Part shown: piece after piece, positions 8,638 through 16,711 of the stretch
How the letters are laid out: each line of letters begins with the position of its first letter
How positions within the stretch are numbered: the stretch's first letter is position 1
The notes under the pieces: model-generated
Database searches by the model: none
Told to the model about the DNA's origin: nothing
What the model saw: only the letters and a program-made list of their open reading frames with translations
Translations under genes and position numbers: made by a program
Assembly (NCBI RefSeq): GCF_000620785.1
Contig: NZ_JIAI01000001.1
Location: 1,426,001-1,490,000, forward strand
Source: Actinospineispora acaciae DSM 45401
GTDB lineage: Bacteria > Actinomycetota > Actinomycetes > Mycobacteriales > Pseudonocardiaceae
Length of the DNA stretch: 64,000 nt
Direction: 5' to 3'

Positions 8638-9188
8638 TTTCCGTGCGGGGCGGCCAGTTTGACGTTCAACCACGCGTACGCCGGCCCGAGCGCGTTCATG
8701 AATATCGCCGCGAGCAGCGCGAGGAACGGGTTCTTCGGATCGGGGCCGAACGACCCGAAGAAGGTGGCGAAGAACGAGGCGAACCCGAAGAACATCCCCG
8801 GCACGAACGTGAACACCGACGAGACGCGGGAAACCGCGATCATCGCGCCGTTGAGCACGAACAGGATCACCATCTCGGCGATGACATAGGCGGCCCCGGT
8901 GAACACCTGCGCGGCCTGTTGGAAACCCAGGACGATCAGGAACGCCGCGAACGACCCCAGCGGCATGACCGGCCAGATTCGCTTGAGGTTCTCCCGCGTG
9001 GGGCCGCCCATGGCGAACGTGCCGGCCCACCCGATGAACACCGCCCACGGCGGCAGGTGCAGCGGGCCGAGCGCGATCAGCACGGTGGTCACGGCGAGTA
9101 TGGACGCCGCCACCTCGACCGGCAGGTTGAGCCAGTTCGCCGGCTTCTCCACGGCGCCCGCGTCGATCCTCGCTTCGTTCTCGCTCAT
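8634..9188 (-). CDS. DUF1097 family integral membrane protein
   Basis: A 184-residue protein with about five hydrophobic helices. A cytosolic N-terminus (SENEARIDAGAVEKPANW) precedes segments such as LPVEVAASILAVTTVLIALG and MVILFVLNGAMIA. The ATG at 9186-9188 shares one base with the stop of the upstream deaminase gene, and its own stop overlaps fdrA, so it is a fully coupled operon member. DUF1097 has no established role. Position between a deaminase and FdrA suggests uptake or efflux of the ureide substrate or an end product such as oxamate. Confidence 0.75.
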   Translation of the reverse strand: MSENEARIDAGAVEKPANWLNLPVEVAASILAVTTVLIALGPLHLPPWAVFIGWAGTFAMGGPTRENLKRIWPVMPLGSFAAFLIVLGFQQAAQVFTGAAYVIAEMVILFVLNGAMIAVSRVSSVFTFVPGMFFGFASFFATFFGSFGPDPKNPFLALLAAIFMNALGPAYAWLNVKLAAPHGK

Positions 9189-10444
9189 CACCGCGCTCCT
9201 GACCTGTTGATCACGCATTCGTGCCGGGTCTCGACGGTGACCCGGCCGCGTTTGACCACCCACCGCCGCACCGGCAGGTCGAGCAGCACCTCGTCGACGC
9301 GCTGGCAGTCGAAGACGACCAGGTCGGCGGACCGGCCGACGGCGAGCCCGTACGAGTCGCCGATCCCGATCGAGCGGGCCGCGTCGTGGGTCGCCATCCG
9401 CAGCACCTCGGCCTGGCTGTGCGGCGTGCCGAACTGGGCCGCGTGCGCGAGCAGGTTCCCGATCAGCAGCGGGTCGGCCTTGCCGAACGGGGTGAACGCG
9501 TTGCGCACGTTGTTGGACGAGAACGTGACGTTCACGCCCGAGTCCCGCAGCAGGTGCACCGGGGTGAGCCCGCGCCGCTGGTTGCGGGCGTCGCGCCGGC
9601 CGCCGAGGTACAGGTCGGTCGCCGGCAGCGTGACGATGTGGATGTCCGCCTCCCGCAGCAGGTCGATGGTCGGCGCGGCCTCCTCCGGCGAGAAGGACGC
9701 CAGGCTGGTCACATGCCCCAGCGACACCCGTGAACGCTGGCCGCGCTTGATGGCCTGCTCGGCGATGTACCTGGCGGCCGAGAAGCGCGGGTCCCGGCAG
9801 TCGTCGGCGAAGTCGGCATGCATGTCCACCGGCGCGTCGAACCGGTCGGCGAGGTCGAAGACGTGGGCGATGTGGCGTTCGGTGTCGTCCCAGCCGGACT
9901 CGTTGTACGGGCATCCCCCGACCACCGACGCCCCCATCCGCATGGCCTCGGCCATCAGCTCCAGCGTCCCCGGTGCCTTCACGATGCCCTCCTGCGGGAA
10001 GGCCACCACCTGGATGTCGATCAGGTCCCGGTACTCGTCGCGCAGCAGCAGCGCGGTCTCGACGCCGACGAGCCCCTGCAGCGGGTCGACGTCGGGGTGG
10101 ACGCGGACGGCCACCGTGCCGGCCCGTACCGCCATGTCCAGCACGGCGCGGGAGCGTTCGAGCACGTCCTCGCGGTCCTGCTCGGCCTTGAGCTTCGCGG
10201 TGAGGCGGATCGCCTCCTCCAGCGTGCCGTCACGGGTGGGTTGGCGGCGGTACAGCAGCGCCTTGTCGATGTGCAGGTGCGGCTCCACGAACCCGGGCAG
10301 CACCGCGCGACCCGCCGCGTCGATGCGCCGGGCGGACTCGCCCCCGAGCCCCGGGCCGATCGCGGCGATCCGGCCGTCCGAGACGGCGATGTCGACCGGC
10401 CGGCGGTCGTCCCACACCCTGGCGTTCTCGATGAGCAGATCCAT
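9188..10444 (-). CDS. Cytosine-deaminase-like amidohydrolase
   Basis: A 418-residue amidohydrolase of the cytosine/isocytosine deaminase group. Metal motifs are FVEPHLHIDKAL near residue 55, DMHADFADD near residue 205, and SLGHVTSLA near residue 245. At the usual catalytic aspartate position the sequence is FSSNNVRNAFTPFG, that is asparagine rather than the GHDD of CodA. Some non-CodA subgroups share this, so the reaction may be hydrolytic deamination or ring opening of another heterocycle. It is the first gene of the fdrA operon. It probably starts the pathway that supplies the carbamoyl donor. Confidence 0.8.
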   Translation of the reverse strand: MDLLIENARVWDDRRPVDIAVSDGRIAAIGPGLGGESARRIDAAGRAVLPGFVEPHLHIDKALLYRRQPTRDGTLEEAIRLTAKLKAEQDREDVLERSRAVLDMAVRAGTVAVRVHPDVDPLQGLVGVETALLLRDEYRDLIDIQVVAFPQEGIVKAPGTLELMAEAMRMGASVVGGCPYNESGWDDTERHIAHVFDLADRFDAPVDMHADFADDCRDPRFSAARYIAEQAIKRGQRSRVSLGHVTSLASFSPEEAAPTIDLLREADIHIVTLPATDLYLGGRRDARNQRRGLTPVHLLRDSGVNVTFSSNNVRNAFTPFGKADPLLIGNLLAHAAQFGTPHSQAEVLRMATHDAARSIGIGDSYGLAVGRSADLVVFDCQRVDEVLLDLPVRRWVVKRGRVTVETRHECVINRSGAR

Positions 10445-10556
10445 GAGCAGCCCCTGCGCTCGCGCTTGTGGTGCCCCTCACAGCATCGAGGTCCGCCCGT
10501 GAGCCGTCATCGTGAACCGACGCCGAGAATTCGAGCCGGTGGCTGACAACTGGTCA

Positions 10557-11147
10557 CTACGGCGCGAGGACCTCCTGGCCGTCCCGAAGCCCGGACCGGA
10601 CCTCGACGAACTCGTCGCCGACCAGCCCCGGCTCGAACGGCACCTGGACCGGCCCCGGAACGTTCACCGAGGACCGGCCGCCGCGAAGCACCACCGCCGC
10701 GCGCGGCACCCGCAACACGTTCTCCACCGCGCCCGCCGACACCACGACCCGCGCGGTCTGCCCGTGCCGCAACCGAGGATCGCTCTCGGGCGACACGATC
10801 GTCGCGTAATACTGCGTGACGCCCGAGACCGCGACGCCCGACGGCGCGACCGCCAGCACCTCGCCGTTGCGCACCAGGCCAGGGACCGCGTCGAACGACA
10901 CCCGCACCGGCTGGCGCGGCCTCACCCTGGCGGCGGCCGACTCCTCGAACAGCGCCACGACCTGGAAACCGCCCGACACCACCCCCGCCACCGAGCCCGA
11001 CGCCGACACCGTCGCGGACACGGTCCCTCGGTCCACCCGAGCCGTCGGCGCCGGCGGGTCACCGTCGGGCCCGCACCCCGCCGCCAGGGCCAGCAGCACC
11101 GCGGCCGCCGCTGCCGCCCGAGTCGTCCACACGCTTGTCATCTTCAC
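10557..11147 (-). CDS. Short HlyD/RND-adaptor-like lipoprotein
   Basis: A 196-residue predicted lipoprotein. A signal peptide ends in the lipobox LALAAGC at residues 19-25. It is followed by VDRGTVSATVSASGSV (first barrel strand of membrane-fusion proteins) and then directly by FEESAAARVRPRQPVRVSFDA, the beta-barrel segment. The lipoyl domain and coiled-coil hairpin that normally lie between these parts are missing, explaining the half-length. No efflux pump or ABC transporter gene is adjacent. It may be a degenerate adaptor or a minimal family version. Confidence 0.65.
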   Translation of the reverse strand: MKMTSVWTTRAAAAAAVLLALAAGCGPDGDPPAPTARVDRGTVSATVSASGSVAGVVSGGFQVVALFEESAAARVRPRQPVRVSFDAVPGLVRNGEVLAVAPSGVAVSGVTQYYATIVSPESDPRLRHGQTARVVVSAGAVENVLRVPRAAVVLRGGRSSVNVPGPVQVPFEPGLVGDEFVEVRSGLRDGQEVLAP

Positions 11148-11221
11148 AGCCGCGAGATGGGTGACAGAAACCCCGACTCACCCTGACAGAATCCCCGACT
11201 CGCGGACGGGGTGTGCGGTGG

Positions 11222-12379
11222 TCACCTTTCGAGGCCGCCGCGCTTGACGAGTTGGGCGGCGATCACGTTGCGCTGGATCTCGTTGGTGCCTTCGCCGACG
11301 ATCATCAGCGGGGCGTCGCGGAAGTAGCGTTCGACGTCGTACTCCGTGGAGTAGCCGTAGCCGCCGTGGATGCGGACCGCGTCCAGGGCCACCTGCATGG
11401 CGACCTCGGAGGCGAACAGCTTGGCCATGCCGGCCTCCATGTCCACCCGCTCGCCCGCGTCGAACCGCTCGGCGGCGTGCAGGATCAGCTGGCGGGCGGC
11501 GGTCACCTTGGTGGCCATGTCGGCCAGGTAGTTGCCGACCGACTGGTGCCGCCAGATCGGCTTGCCGAACGCCTCGCGCTCCTGGGCGTAGCGCAGCGCG
11601 TCGTCCAACGCGGCCCTGGCCACGCCCAGCGCGCGCGAGGCCACCTGGATGCGGCCGGTCTCCAGCCCCTTCATCATCTGGGCGAAGCCGTCGCCCTCGG
11701 CGCCGCCGAGCACGGCGTCAGCCGGGGCGCGGTAGTCGTCGAACACCAGCTCGCAGGCCTCCACCCCCTTGTAGCCGAGCTTGGACAGGTCCTTGGATAC
11801 GGTCAGGCCCGGGCCGTGCTCGACCAGCAGGATCGACACGCCCTTGTGCCGGGGCCGCGCCGACGGGTCGGTCTTGCACATCAGCGCGATCAGCCCGGAC
11901 CGGCGCGCGTTGCTGATCCACGTCTTGGAGCCGTTGATGACGTACCCGGCATCATCCTTGCGGGCCACGGTGCTCATCGCCTGCAGGTCCGAGCCGCCGC
12001 CGGGCTCGGTGAGCGCCATGGTCGCGCGCAGCTCCCCGGTGGCCATCCTGGGCAGGTAGCGGTCCCGCTGCTCGGGCGTGCCGAAGGCCACCAGCAGCTT
12101 GGCCACCACGGTGTGCCCGCCCATCGCGCCCGCGAGGCTCATCCAGCCGCGCGCCAGCTCGGCGGTGACCAGCGCGTAGCAGGGCATCGACACCGACGCC
12201 TCGCCCCACGGCTCGGGGATCGCCAGCCCGTAGACCCCGAGCTGCTTCATCTGCTCGATGAGCTTCTCGGGGTAGGTGTTGGCGTGCTCCAGCTCCCTGA
12301 CCACCGGGCGGACGTCCCGGTCGACGAACTCGGCGACGGTGTCGACGACCGCCCGCTCCTCGACGCTCAGCGTGCTCAT
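11222..12379 (-). CDS. Acyl-CoA dehydrogenase
   Basis: A 385-residue flavoprotein. The order is normal for the family: the N-terminal helical domain, ATMALTEPGGGSDLQAM (FAD/substrate loop), NGSKTWISNA, the C-terminal RIQVASRALGVARAALDDA region, and the closing IHGGYGYSTEYDVERYFRDA with GEGTNEIQRNVIA. In E. coli- and mammal-type short-chain enzymes the catalytic base is the glutamate in the last motif, present here as GEGTNE. The start is the ATG at 12377-12379; an in-frame ATG four codons upstream is possible. It diverges from a LysR regulator, which likely controls it. The acyl substrate cannot be read from sequence. Confidence 0.9.
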   Translation of the reverse strand: MSTLSVEERAVVDTVAEFVDRDVRPVVRELEHANTYPEKLIEQMKQLGVYGLAIPEPWGEASVSMPCYALVTAELARGWMSLAGAMGGHTVVAKLLVAFGTPEQRDRYLPRMATGELRATMALTEPGGGSDLQAMSTVARKDDAGYVINGSKTWISNARRSGLIALMCKTDPSARPRHKGVSILLVEHGPGLTVSKDLSKLGYKGVEACELVFDDYRAPADAVLGGAEGDGFAQMMKGLETGRIQVASRALGVARAALDDALRYAQEREAFGKPIWRHQSVGNYLADMATKVTAARQLILHAAERFDAGERVDMEAGMAKLFASEVAMQVALDAVRIHGGYGYSTEYDVERYFRDAPLMIVGEGTNEIQRNVIAAQLVKRGGLER

Positions 12380-12386
12380 GCTCTCT

Positions 12387-12401
12387 ATCATGCGGCGTGA
12401 T
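12387..12401. promoter_or_regulatory. Candidate LysR box
   Basis: ATCA-N7-TGAT is a perfect 15-base interrupted palindrome with the T-N11-A core expected for LysR regulators. It lies 8 bases before the acyl-CoA dehydrogenase start and about 60 bases before the LysR start. The spacing suits autoregulation better than activation of the dehydrogenase. Confidence 0.4.
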
Positions 12402-12460
12402 GATCGATATGCTGAAATAACTTCTGCTGATGTACGTATTCGCTGCGGGTATGGGGGCCG

Positions 12461-13387
12461 ATGGACCTGCGCCAGCTGACCTCCCTGGTGACGGTCGCCG
12501 AGGTCGGCAGCGTCACCAAGGCGGCCCGCGTCCTGCACCTGGTGCAGCCGGCCGTCACCCGCCAGATCCGCACCCTGGAGGAGGAGCTGGGCGTCTCGCT
12601 GTTCGAGCGGACCCGCACCGGGATGGTGCCGACCGCCGAGGGCGAGCTGCTGTTGGAACGGGCCCGCCGGGCCCTGCGCGAGCTGGATCGGGCACGGGCG
12701 GAGCTGCGACCCGATCCGGGCGAGGTCACCGGGAGCGTGACGGTCGGCCTGCTGGAGAGCACGATCGACGTCCTGGCGCGGCCCCTGGTGGCCGCCGTCG
12801 CCGAGCGCTTCCCCGCCATCGAGCTGCGCCTGGTGACCGCGTACTCCGGTCACCTGCAACAGTGGCTCGACGCGGGGGACGTCGACATCTCCCTGCTGTA
12901 CAACCTGACCGGCAGCCCGTCGCTGGCGGTCGTGCCGCTGCTGCGTGAACAGCTGTGGGCGGTGGCGCCGCCGGACGCCGGGCTGACCCCCGACTCGCCG
13001 GTGCCCTGGCGGTCGGTGTGCGCGCACCCGCTGGTGCTGCCGGTGACCGGCCACGGGCTGCGCGCCCTGATCGACCAGGCGCGGTCCTCGCTGCCCGTCG
13101 GCCCGCGCCCCGCGCCGCAGACCAACTCCATGCACCTGCAGAAGAAGCTCGTGCTGGCCGGGCACGGCTGGACCATCCTGCCGGCCGCCGGGGTCGCCGG
13201 CGATGTGGCCGCCGGCCTGCTCAGCGGGGCACCGGTCACCGAGCCGGACGTGGTGCGTTCGGTGGTGCTCGGGCTGCGGCGCGGGGCACGCACGCCCGCG
13301 CCGGTGGCGGCCGTCGCCGCCGAGCTGGAGCGGCTGGTTCGGTCGCTGGTGCGGTCGGCGGCGTGGCCGTCCTCCCTGCCGAGCTGA
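12461..13387 (+). CDS. LysR-family regulator
   Basis: A 308-residue LysR protein. The N-terminal winged helix reads LTSLVTVAEVGSVTKAARVLHLVQPAVTRQIRTLEEELG, followed by LFERTRTGMVPTAEGE and a two-lobe effector domain starting near GSVTVGLLESTIDVLARP. It faces the acyl-CoA dehydrogenase gene, its likely target. It ends 3 bases before the stop of the converging membrane-protein gene. The effector is unknown. Confidence 0.88.
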   Translation: MDLRQLTSLVTVAEVGSVTKAARVLHLVQPAVTRQIRTLEEELGVSLFERTRTGMVPTAEGELLLERARRALRELDRARAELRPDPGEVTGSVTVGLLESTIDVLARPLVAAVAERFPAIELRLVTAYSGHLQQWLDAGDVDISLLYNLTGSPSLAVVPLLREQLWAVAPPDAGLTPDSPVPWRSVCAHPLVLPVTGHGLRALIDQARSSLPVGPRPAPQTNSMHLQKKLVLAGHGWTILPAAGVAGDVAAGLLSGAPVTEPDVVRSVVLGLRRGARTPAPVAAVAAELERLVRSLVRSAAWPSSLPS

Positions 13388-13390
13388 TTG

Positions 13391-14458
13391 CTACCGCCGC
13401 GCGGTCACCCTCCAGGTCTGGGCTCCGGGCAGGCAGCGGGCGTCGGGCTGCTCGGCGGTCGCGCTGAGCCTGCCGCTGAACGTGCGGGGGAACGAGTTGG
13501 GCGTGACGGTGACGTCGATGCTGTCGTTCGTGGCACGGGGTTTCTCTTCGCAGGTGGCGGAGGACTCGCGGGATCTGATCGCGGTCGCCCGCCAGTGTCC
13601 GTCGGCGCTGCTCAGGGTCGCGGGTCCCGTCCATGCCGGCATCATGATCGTGCAGGTCTGCTCGTCGCAGCCGGTGAGCGTCCAGGTGGTCGTGAAGGTA
13701 GGCGTGGACCGGCAGTCCTCGGCGGAATAGCCGGTGCAGGTCGCCAGCTCGGCGGTGACGGTGTACGTGCCCTCCAGGCCGGTCACCGAACGCACCACGT
13801 GGACCACGACGAACAACGCGACCACGACCATCACGCAGACCCCCACGGCGGTCGCCACAGACTCCGCCCTGCGCTCCCACACCTCGCGGCGATCGCCGGC
13901 GTCGTTCGCCGTGTCGATACCGAGGCCCTTGGCGATGCCCGTGAGATGGTCGATGATCGCATCGAGGTGTTCGGTGAACCGGTGCGCGGCCTGCGCGCGG
14001 TCCCGGTCGGTGGGCAGGGCCAGGTGGTGGTCGATCAGCTCGGGCAGGTCGATGGACACCGCGTGGACGACGGCGACCTTCGCGGCCGGGTGCGCGTCCA
14101 GCGCCTCCGGGCCGGCCAGCATCGTCCGCAGCAGGGCGGCTACGTCATCCACCCGCGTGGCCGCTCCTCGGGGCAACAGATGCACCTCGGCGGCGGCGCG
14201 CTTGTGCAGCCGCTCCAGCTCGCGGCGCAGCCCGGCCAGCTCCCGCACGTCGGCCGGCGGCGGGGCGAGCAGCGCGCCCGCCGCGTACAGCGCGGCCACC
14301 CCGGCGGGCCACCACCACCCGATCACCCCGACCAGGTGCAGCCCGAGCCCGACCAGCCCGCCGGCCGAGCCGACCAGGTTCTTCGCCGAACCGAGATAGC
14401 GCCACAGCCGGCCACCACGTGACACGGACGCCTCCGAACGCCGCCGCAACGACACCAT
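13391..14458 (-). CDS. Two-helix membrane protein with cysteine-rich outer domain
   Basis: I do not recognise a named family. The 355 residues have an N-terminal hydrophobic region (about 34-65), a long predicted cytosolic helical part containing a charged coiled-coil-like stretch (LRRELERLHKRAAAEVH, 77-93), a second membrane helix (about 201-223), and a C-terminal domain of about 130 residues. That domain holds six cysteines (C241, C249, C264, C269, C303, C342) and is Thr-rich, as expected for a disulphide-stabilised extracellular beta fold. It stands alone between a converging LysR gene and the aminotransferase operon. A cell-envelope sensing role is possible but unproven. Confidence 0.6.
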   Translation of the reverse strand: MVSLRRRSEASVSRGGRLWRYLGSAKNLVGSAGGLVGLGLHLVGVIGWWWPAGVAALYAAGALLAPPPADVRELAGLRRELERLHKRAAAEVHLLPRGAATRVDDVAALLRTMLAGPEALDAHPAAKVAVVHAVSIDLPELIDHHLALPTDRDRAQAAHRFTEHLDAIIDHLTGIAKGLGIDTANDAGDRREVWERRAESVATAVGVCVMVVVALFVVVHVVRSVTGLEGTYTVTAELATCTGYSAEDCRSTPTFTTTWTLTGCDEQTCTIMMPAWTGPATLSSADGHWRATAIRSRESSATCEEKPRATNDSIDVTVTPNSFPRTFSGRLSATAEQPDARCLPGAQTWRVTARR

Positions 14459-14494
14459 CGTGGCACCGGCGCGCCGGGAGCCCTCCCGGGATGC

Positions 14495-15649
14495 TCAGGC
14501 CAGGGCGGCGACGATCCGGTCGCCGACCAGCCGGACGTCCTCGTCGGTCATCGCGGTGGACAGGGACAGCAGGCCGTTCGTGCCGAGCAGCACGCCGGCC
14601 CGGTAGGAACGCCACCACGCGCCGGCCGGGTCGTCCGGGAACACCCGCAGCAGCGAGCCGGAGCCCGCGGTGCGCAGACCGGCCGCGCCCAGGCGGCACC
14701 GCAGCTCGTCGCCTCGGGCGTTGAGCCGTTCGACCTCGGGCCGGCCGTAGTCGAGCAGCGCCGCCCGCCCGGCCGCCATCGTCACGGGGTTCGCGCTGAA
14801 GGTGCCGCCCCAGCTCACCGCGCCGTCCTCGCGCGGGTCGGTCACGCGAAGCAGCGACGCCGACCCGCCGACGGCCCCCACCGGGAACCCACCGCCGATG
14901 ATCTTGCCGAGGGTGGTGAGGTCGGGTTCGAGGCCGTAGCGGCGGGCCAGGCCGCCCGGTTCGAGCCGGAAGGTGATGATCTCGTCGACGATGAGCAGGG
15001 CGCCGGCGGCGGAGGCGGCGGCCCGCAGGGCGTGTACGAACTCGGGGTCGAGCGGGGTCAGCCCGGCGCGGTTGGGCATCAGGTCGACGAGTACGGCGGC
15101 CACTGTCGGTCCGAACTCCGCCATCGCGGCGCGCACCGCGTCCAGGTCGCCCACGGGCAGGGTGTGCACCAGCTCGGTCATCAGCGCGGGCACGCCGGGG
15201 GCGGAGACGTCCACCACCGTGTCGCTGGTGCCGTGGTAGCTGCCGGCGAACCGGACGACCAGGTCACGGCCGGTGGCGGCGCGGGCCACCCGCAGCGCGA
15301 GCATCACCGCCTCGGTGCCGGAGTTGACGAACCGCCACCGCTCCATCCCGGGCACCCGGCCCGCCAGCAGCTCGGCCAGCTCCACCTCGGCGCGGGTGGG
15401 CAGGCCGACCGCGCTGCCGCCGCGGACGGCCCGGACCGCCGCGTCCACCACCGTCGGGGCGCCGTGGCCGTGGATCAGCGAGGTGTAGTTGTTATTGCAG
15501 TCGATCACCTCGTGCCCGTCGGCGTCCCAGACCCTGGCGCCCTCGGCGCGCGCCGCGTACGGGGCGTGCGGGGGCACGAACAGGGTGGAGCGGGTGTTGC
15601 CGCCGGGCAGGCTCCGGACGGCGCGCGCGAACAGCTCCTCGTTAGACAA
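14495..15649 (-). CDS. Class III PLP aminotransferase (glutamate-1-semialdehyde aminomutase-like)
   Basis: A 384-residue PLP enzyme of the subgroup-II aminotransferases. Seen are RFVNSGTEAVMLALR (phosphate loop, about 106-120), FAGSYHG (about 134-140), the VDE motif with D222, and the Schiff-base lysine K249 in TTLGKIIGGGFPVGA. It starts at the TTG at 15647-15649, preceded by GGGAG at 4-5 bases; no in-frame ATG is nearby. The start overlaps the end of the broken MFS gene by 8 bases. It is the last gene of the hydantoinase operon. It is not the housekeeping HemL by context; it may transaminate a product of hydantoin or ureide opening. Confidence 0.82.
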   Translation of the reverse strand: MSNEELFARAVRSLPGGNTRSTLFVPPHAPYAARAEGARVWDADGHEVIDCNNNYTSLIHGHGAPTVVDAAVRAVRGGSAVGLPTRAEVELAELLAGRVPGMERWRFVNSGTEAVMLALRVARAATGRDLVVRFAGSYHGTSDTVVDVSAPGVPALMTELVHTLPVGDLDAVRAAMAEFGPTVAAVLVDLMPNRAGLTPLDPEFVHALRAAASAAGALLIVDEIITFRLEPGGLARRYGLEPDLTTLGKIIGGGFPVGAVGGSASLLRVTDPREDGAVSWGGTFSANPVTMAAGRAALLDYGRPEVERLNARGDELRCRLGAAGLRTAGSGSLLRVFPDDPAGAWWRSYRAGVLLGTNGLLSLSTAMTDEDVRLVGDRIVAALA

Positions 15650-16710
15650 CCGTCTCCCTCTCGCCGGCGCGGGCCAGGTCGGCCCCCTTCGTCTCCCTGG
15701 TGACCATCGCGGTGGCCGCCACCACCACACAGCCGAAGGCCACGTAGAGCTGGATCGGCACCGTGGAGTGGAACGTCCGCAGCAGCCAGACCGCGATCGC
15801 CGGGGCCAGGCTGCCGCCGACGATGCCGGAGAGCTGGTAGCCCAGGGACGCCCCGCTGTAGCGGTAGCGGGTCTGGAACAGCTCGCAGATCCAGGACGCC
15901 TGCACGCCGTACATCGCGGCGTGGCACAGCAGCCCGACCAGCACCGCGAGCACCACCAGCCCGGTGTTGCGGGTGTCGACCAGCCCGAAGAACGCGAACA
16001 TCCACACCGCCGCCCCGATCGCGCCCGCGACGGTCACCGGACGGCGGCCCAGGCGGTCGCTGAGTGCGGCGAACAGCGGGTAGGCGATCAGCTGCAGGCC
16101 GGCCCCGGCCAGGCTGGCCAGCAGCCCGACCGAGCGGGGCAGGCCGAGCGCGCTGCCGCCAGCCCCACGCCACGAAGTCCTGCCGGGACTGCGCGGTGGC
16201 GAGCAGGTACAGCAGCGCGGTGCTCAGCAGGGTGCCGATCGGCACGCCGACCTGCACGTAGCTGGCCAGGTAGCCGCGCCGGGCGGCCGGTGCCCGTTCC
16301 GCGATCATCAGCGCGCCGCCGGCCCACTCGCCGCCCAGCGCCAGCCCCTGCGCCAGCCGCACCACGATCAGCAGCGCGGGGGCCAGCACGCCGACGGCGG
16401 CGTAGGTCGGCAGCAGCCCGATGGCCACCGTCGCCGCGCCCATCAGCGACACGGTGGCGACCAGCACCTTATTGCGGCCGAACCGGTCGCCGAAGTGGCC
16501 GGCCAGCACGCCGCCGACCGGTCGCGCCACGAAGCCGACGGAGAACGTGAGGAACGCCAGCAGGGTGCCGGTGAGCGGCTCGAAGGACGGGAAGAACACC
16601 TCGTTGAACACCAGTGCCGCGGCCGAGCCGTAGAGGAAGAAGTCGTACCACTCCAGCGAGGTGCCCAGCAGGCTGCCCGCGATCGCCTTGCGCAGGGAGG
16701 TGTCCGCCAT
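15642..16710 (-). pseudogene. MHS-family MFS transporter broken by an internal deletion and frameshift
   Basis: The N-terminal part starts at the ATG at 16708-16710 (ADTSLRKAIAGSLLGTSLEW) and reads through transmembrane helices 1-5 to FVAWGWR near 16158. The coding frame then changes. From about 16155 a different frame carries LGLPRSVGLLASLAGAGL and the rest of the C-terminal half to the TAA at 15642. Compared with the intact paralogue at 61715-63010, about 78 residues are missing at the join: the end of helix 6, the central loop and helix 7. So it is a deletion plus frameshift rather than a single-base error. It lies between hyuB (1-base gap) and the aminotransferase. It probably once imported the hydantoin-type substrate. 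Confidence 0.85.
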
Positions 16711-16711
16711 G

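Noticed and set aside
5741..10444. A complete allantoin degradation cluster
   Set aside because: No allantoinase, allantoate amidohydrolase or ureidoglycolate enzyme is visible; only the carbamoyltransferase-like trio and carbamate kinase are.
11222..13165. Extended N-terminus of the acyl-CoA dehydrogenase frame
   Set aside because: The extra residues lie antisense to the LysR gene; the conserved protein begins at 12379.
14495..15649. Housekeeping HemL (glutamate-1-semialdehyde aminomutase)
   Set aside because: Catalytic residues fit the class, but the gene lies at the end of a hydantoinase operon and starts inside a transporter remnant; heme synthesis genes are absent.
16140..16180. A simple one-base sequencing error as the cause of the MFS frameshift
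   Set aside because: About 78 residues are missing relative to the intact paralogue, so a single-base fix would not restore the protein. An assembly collapse cannot be excluded.
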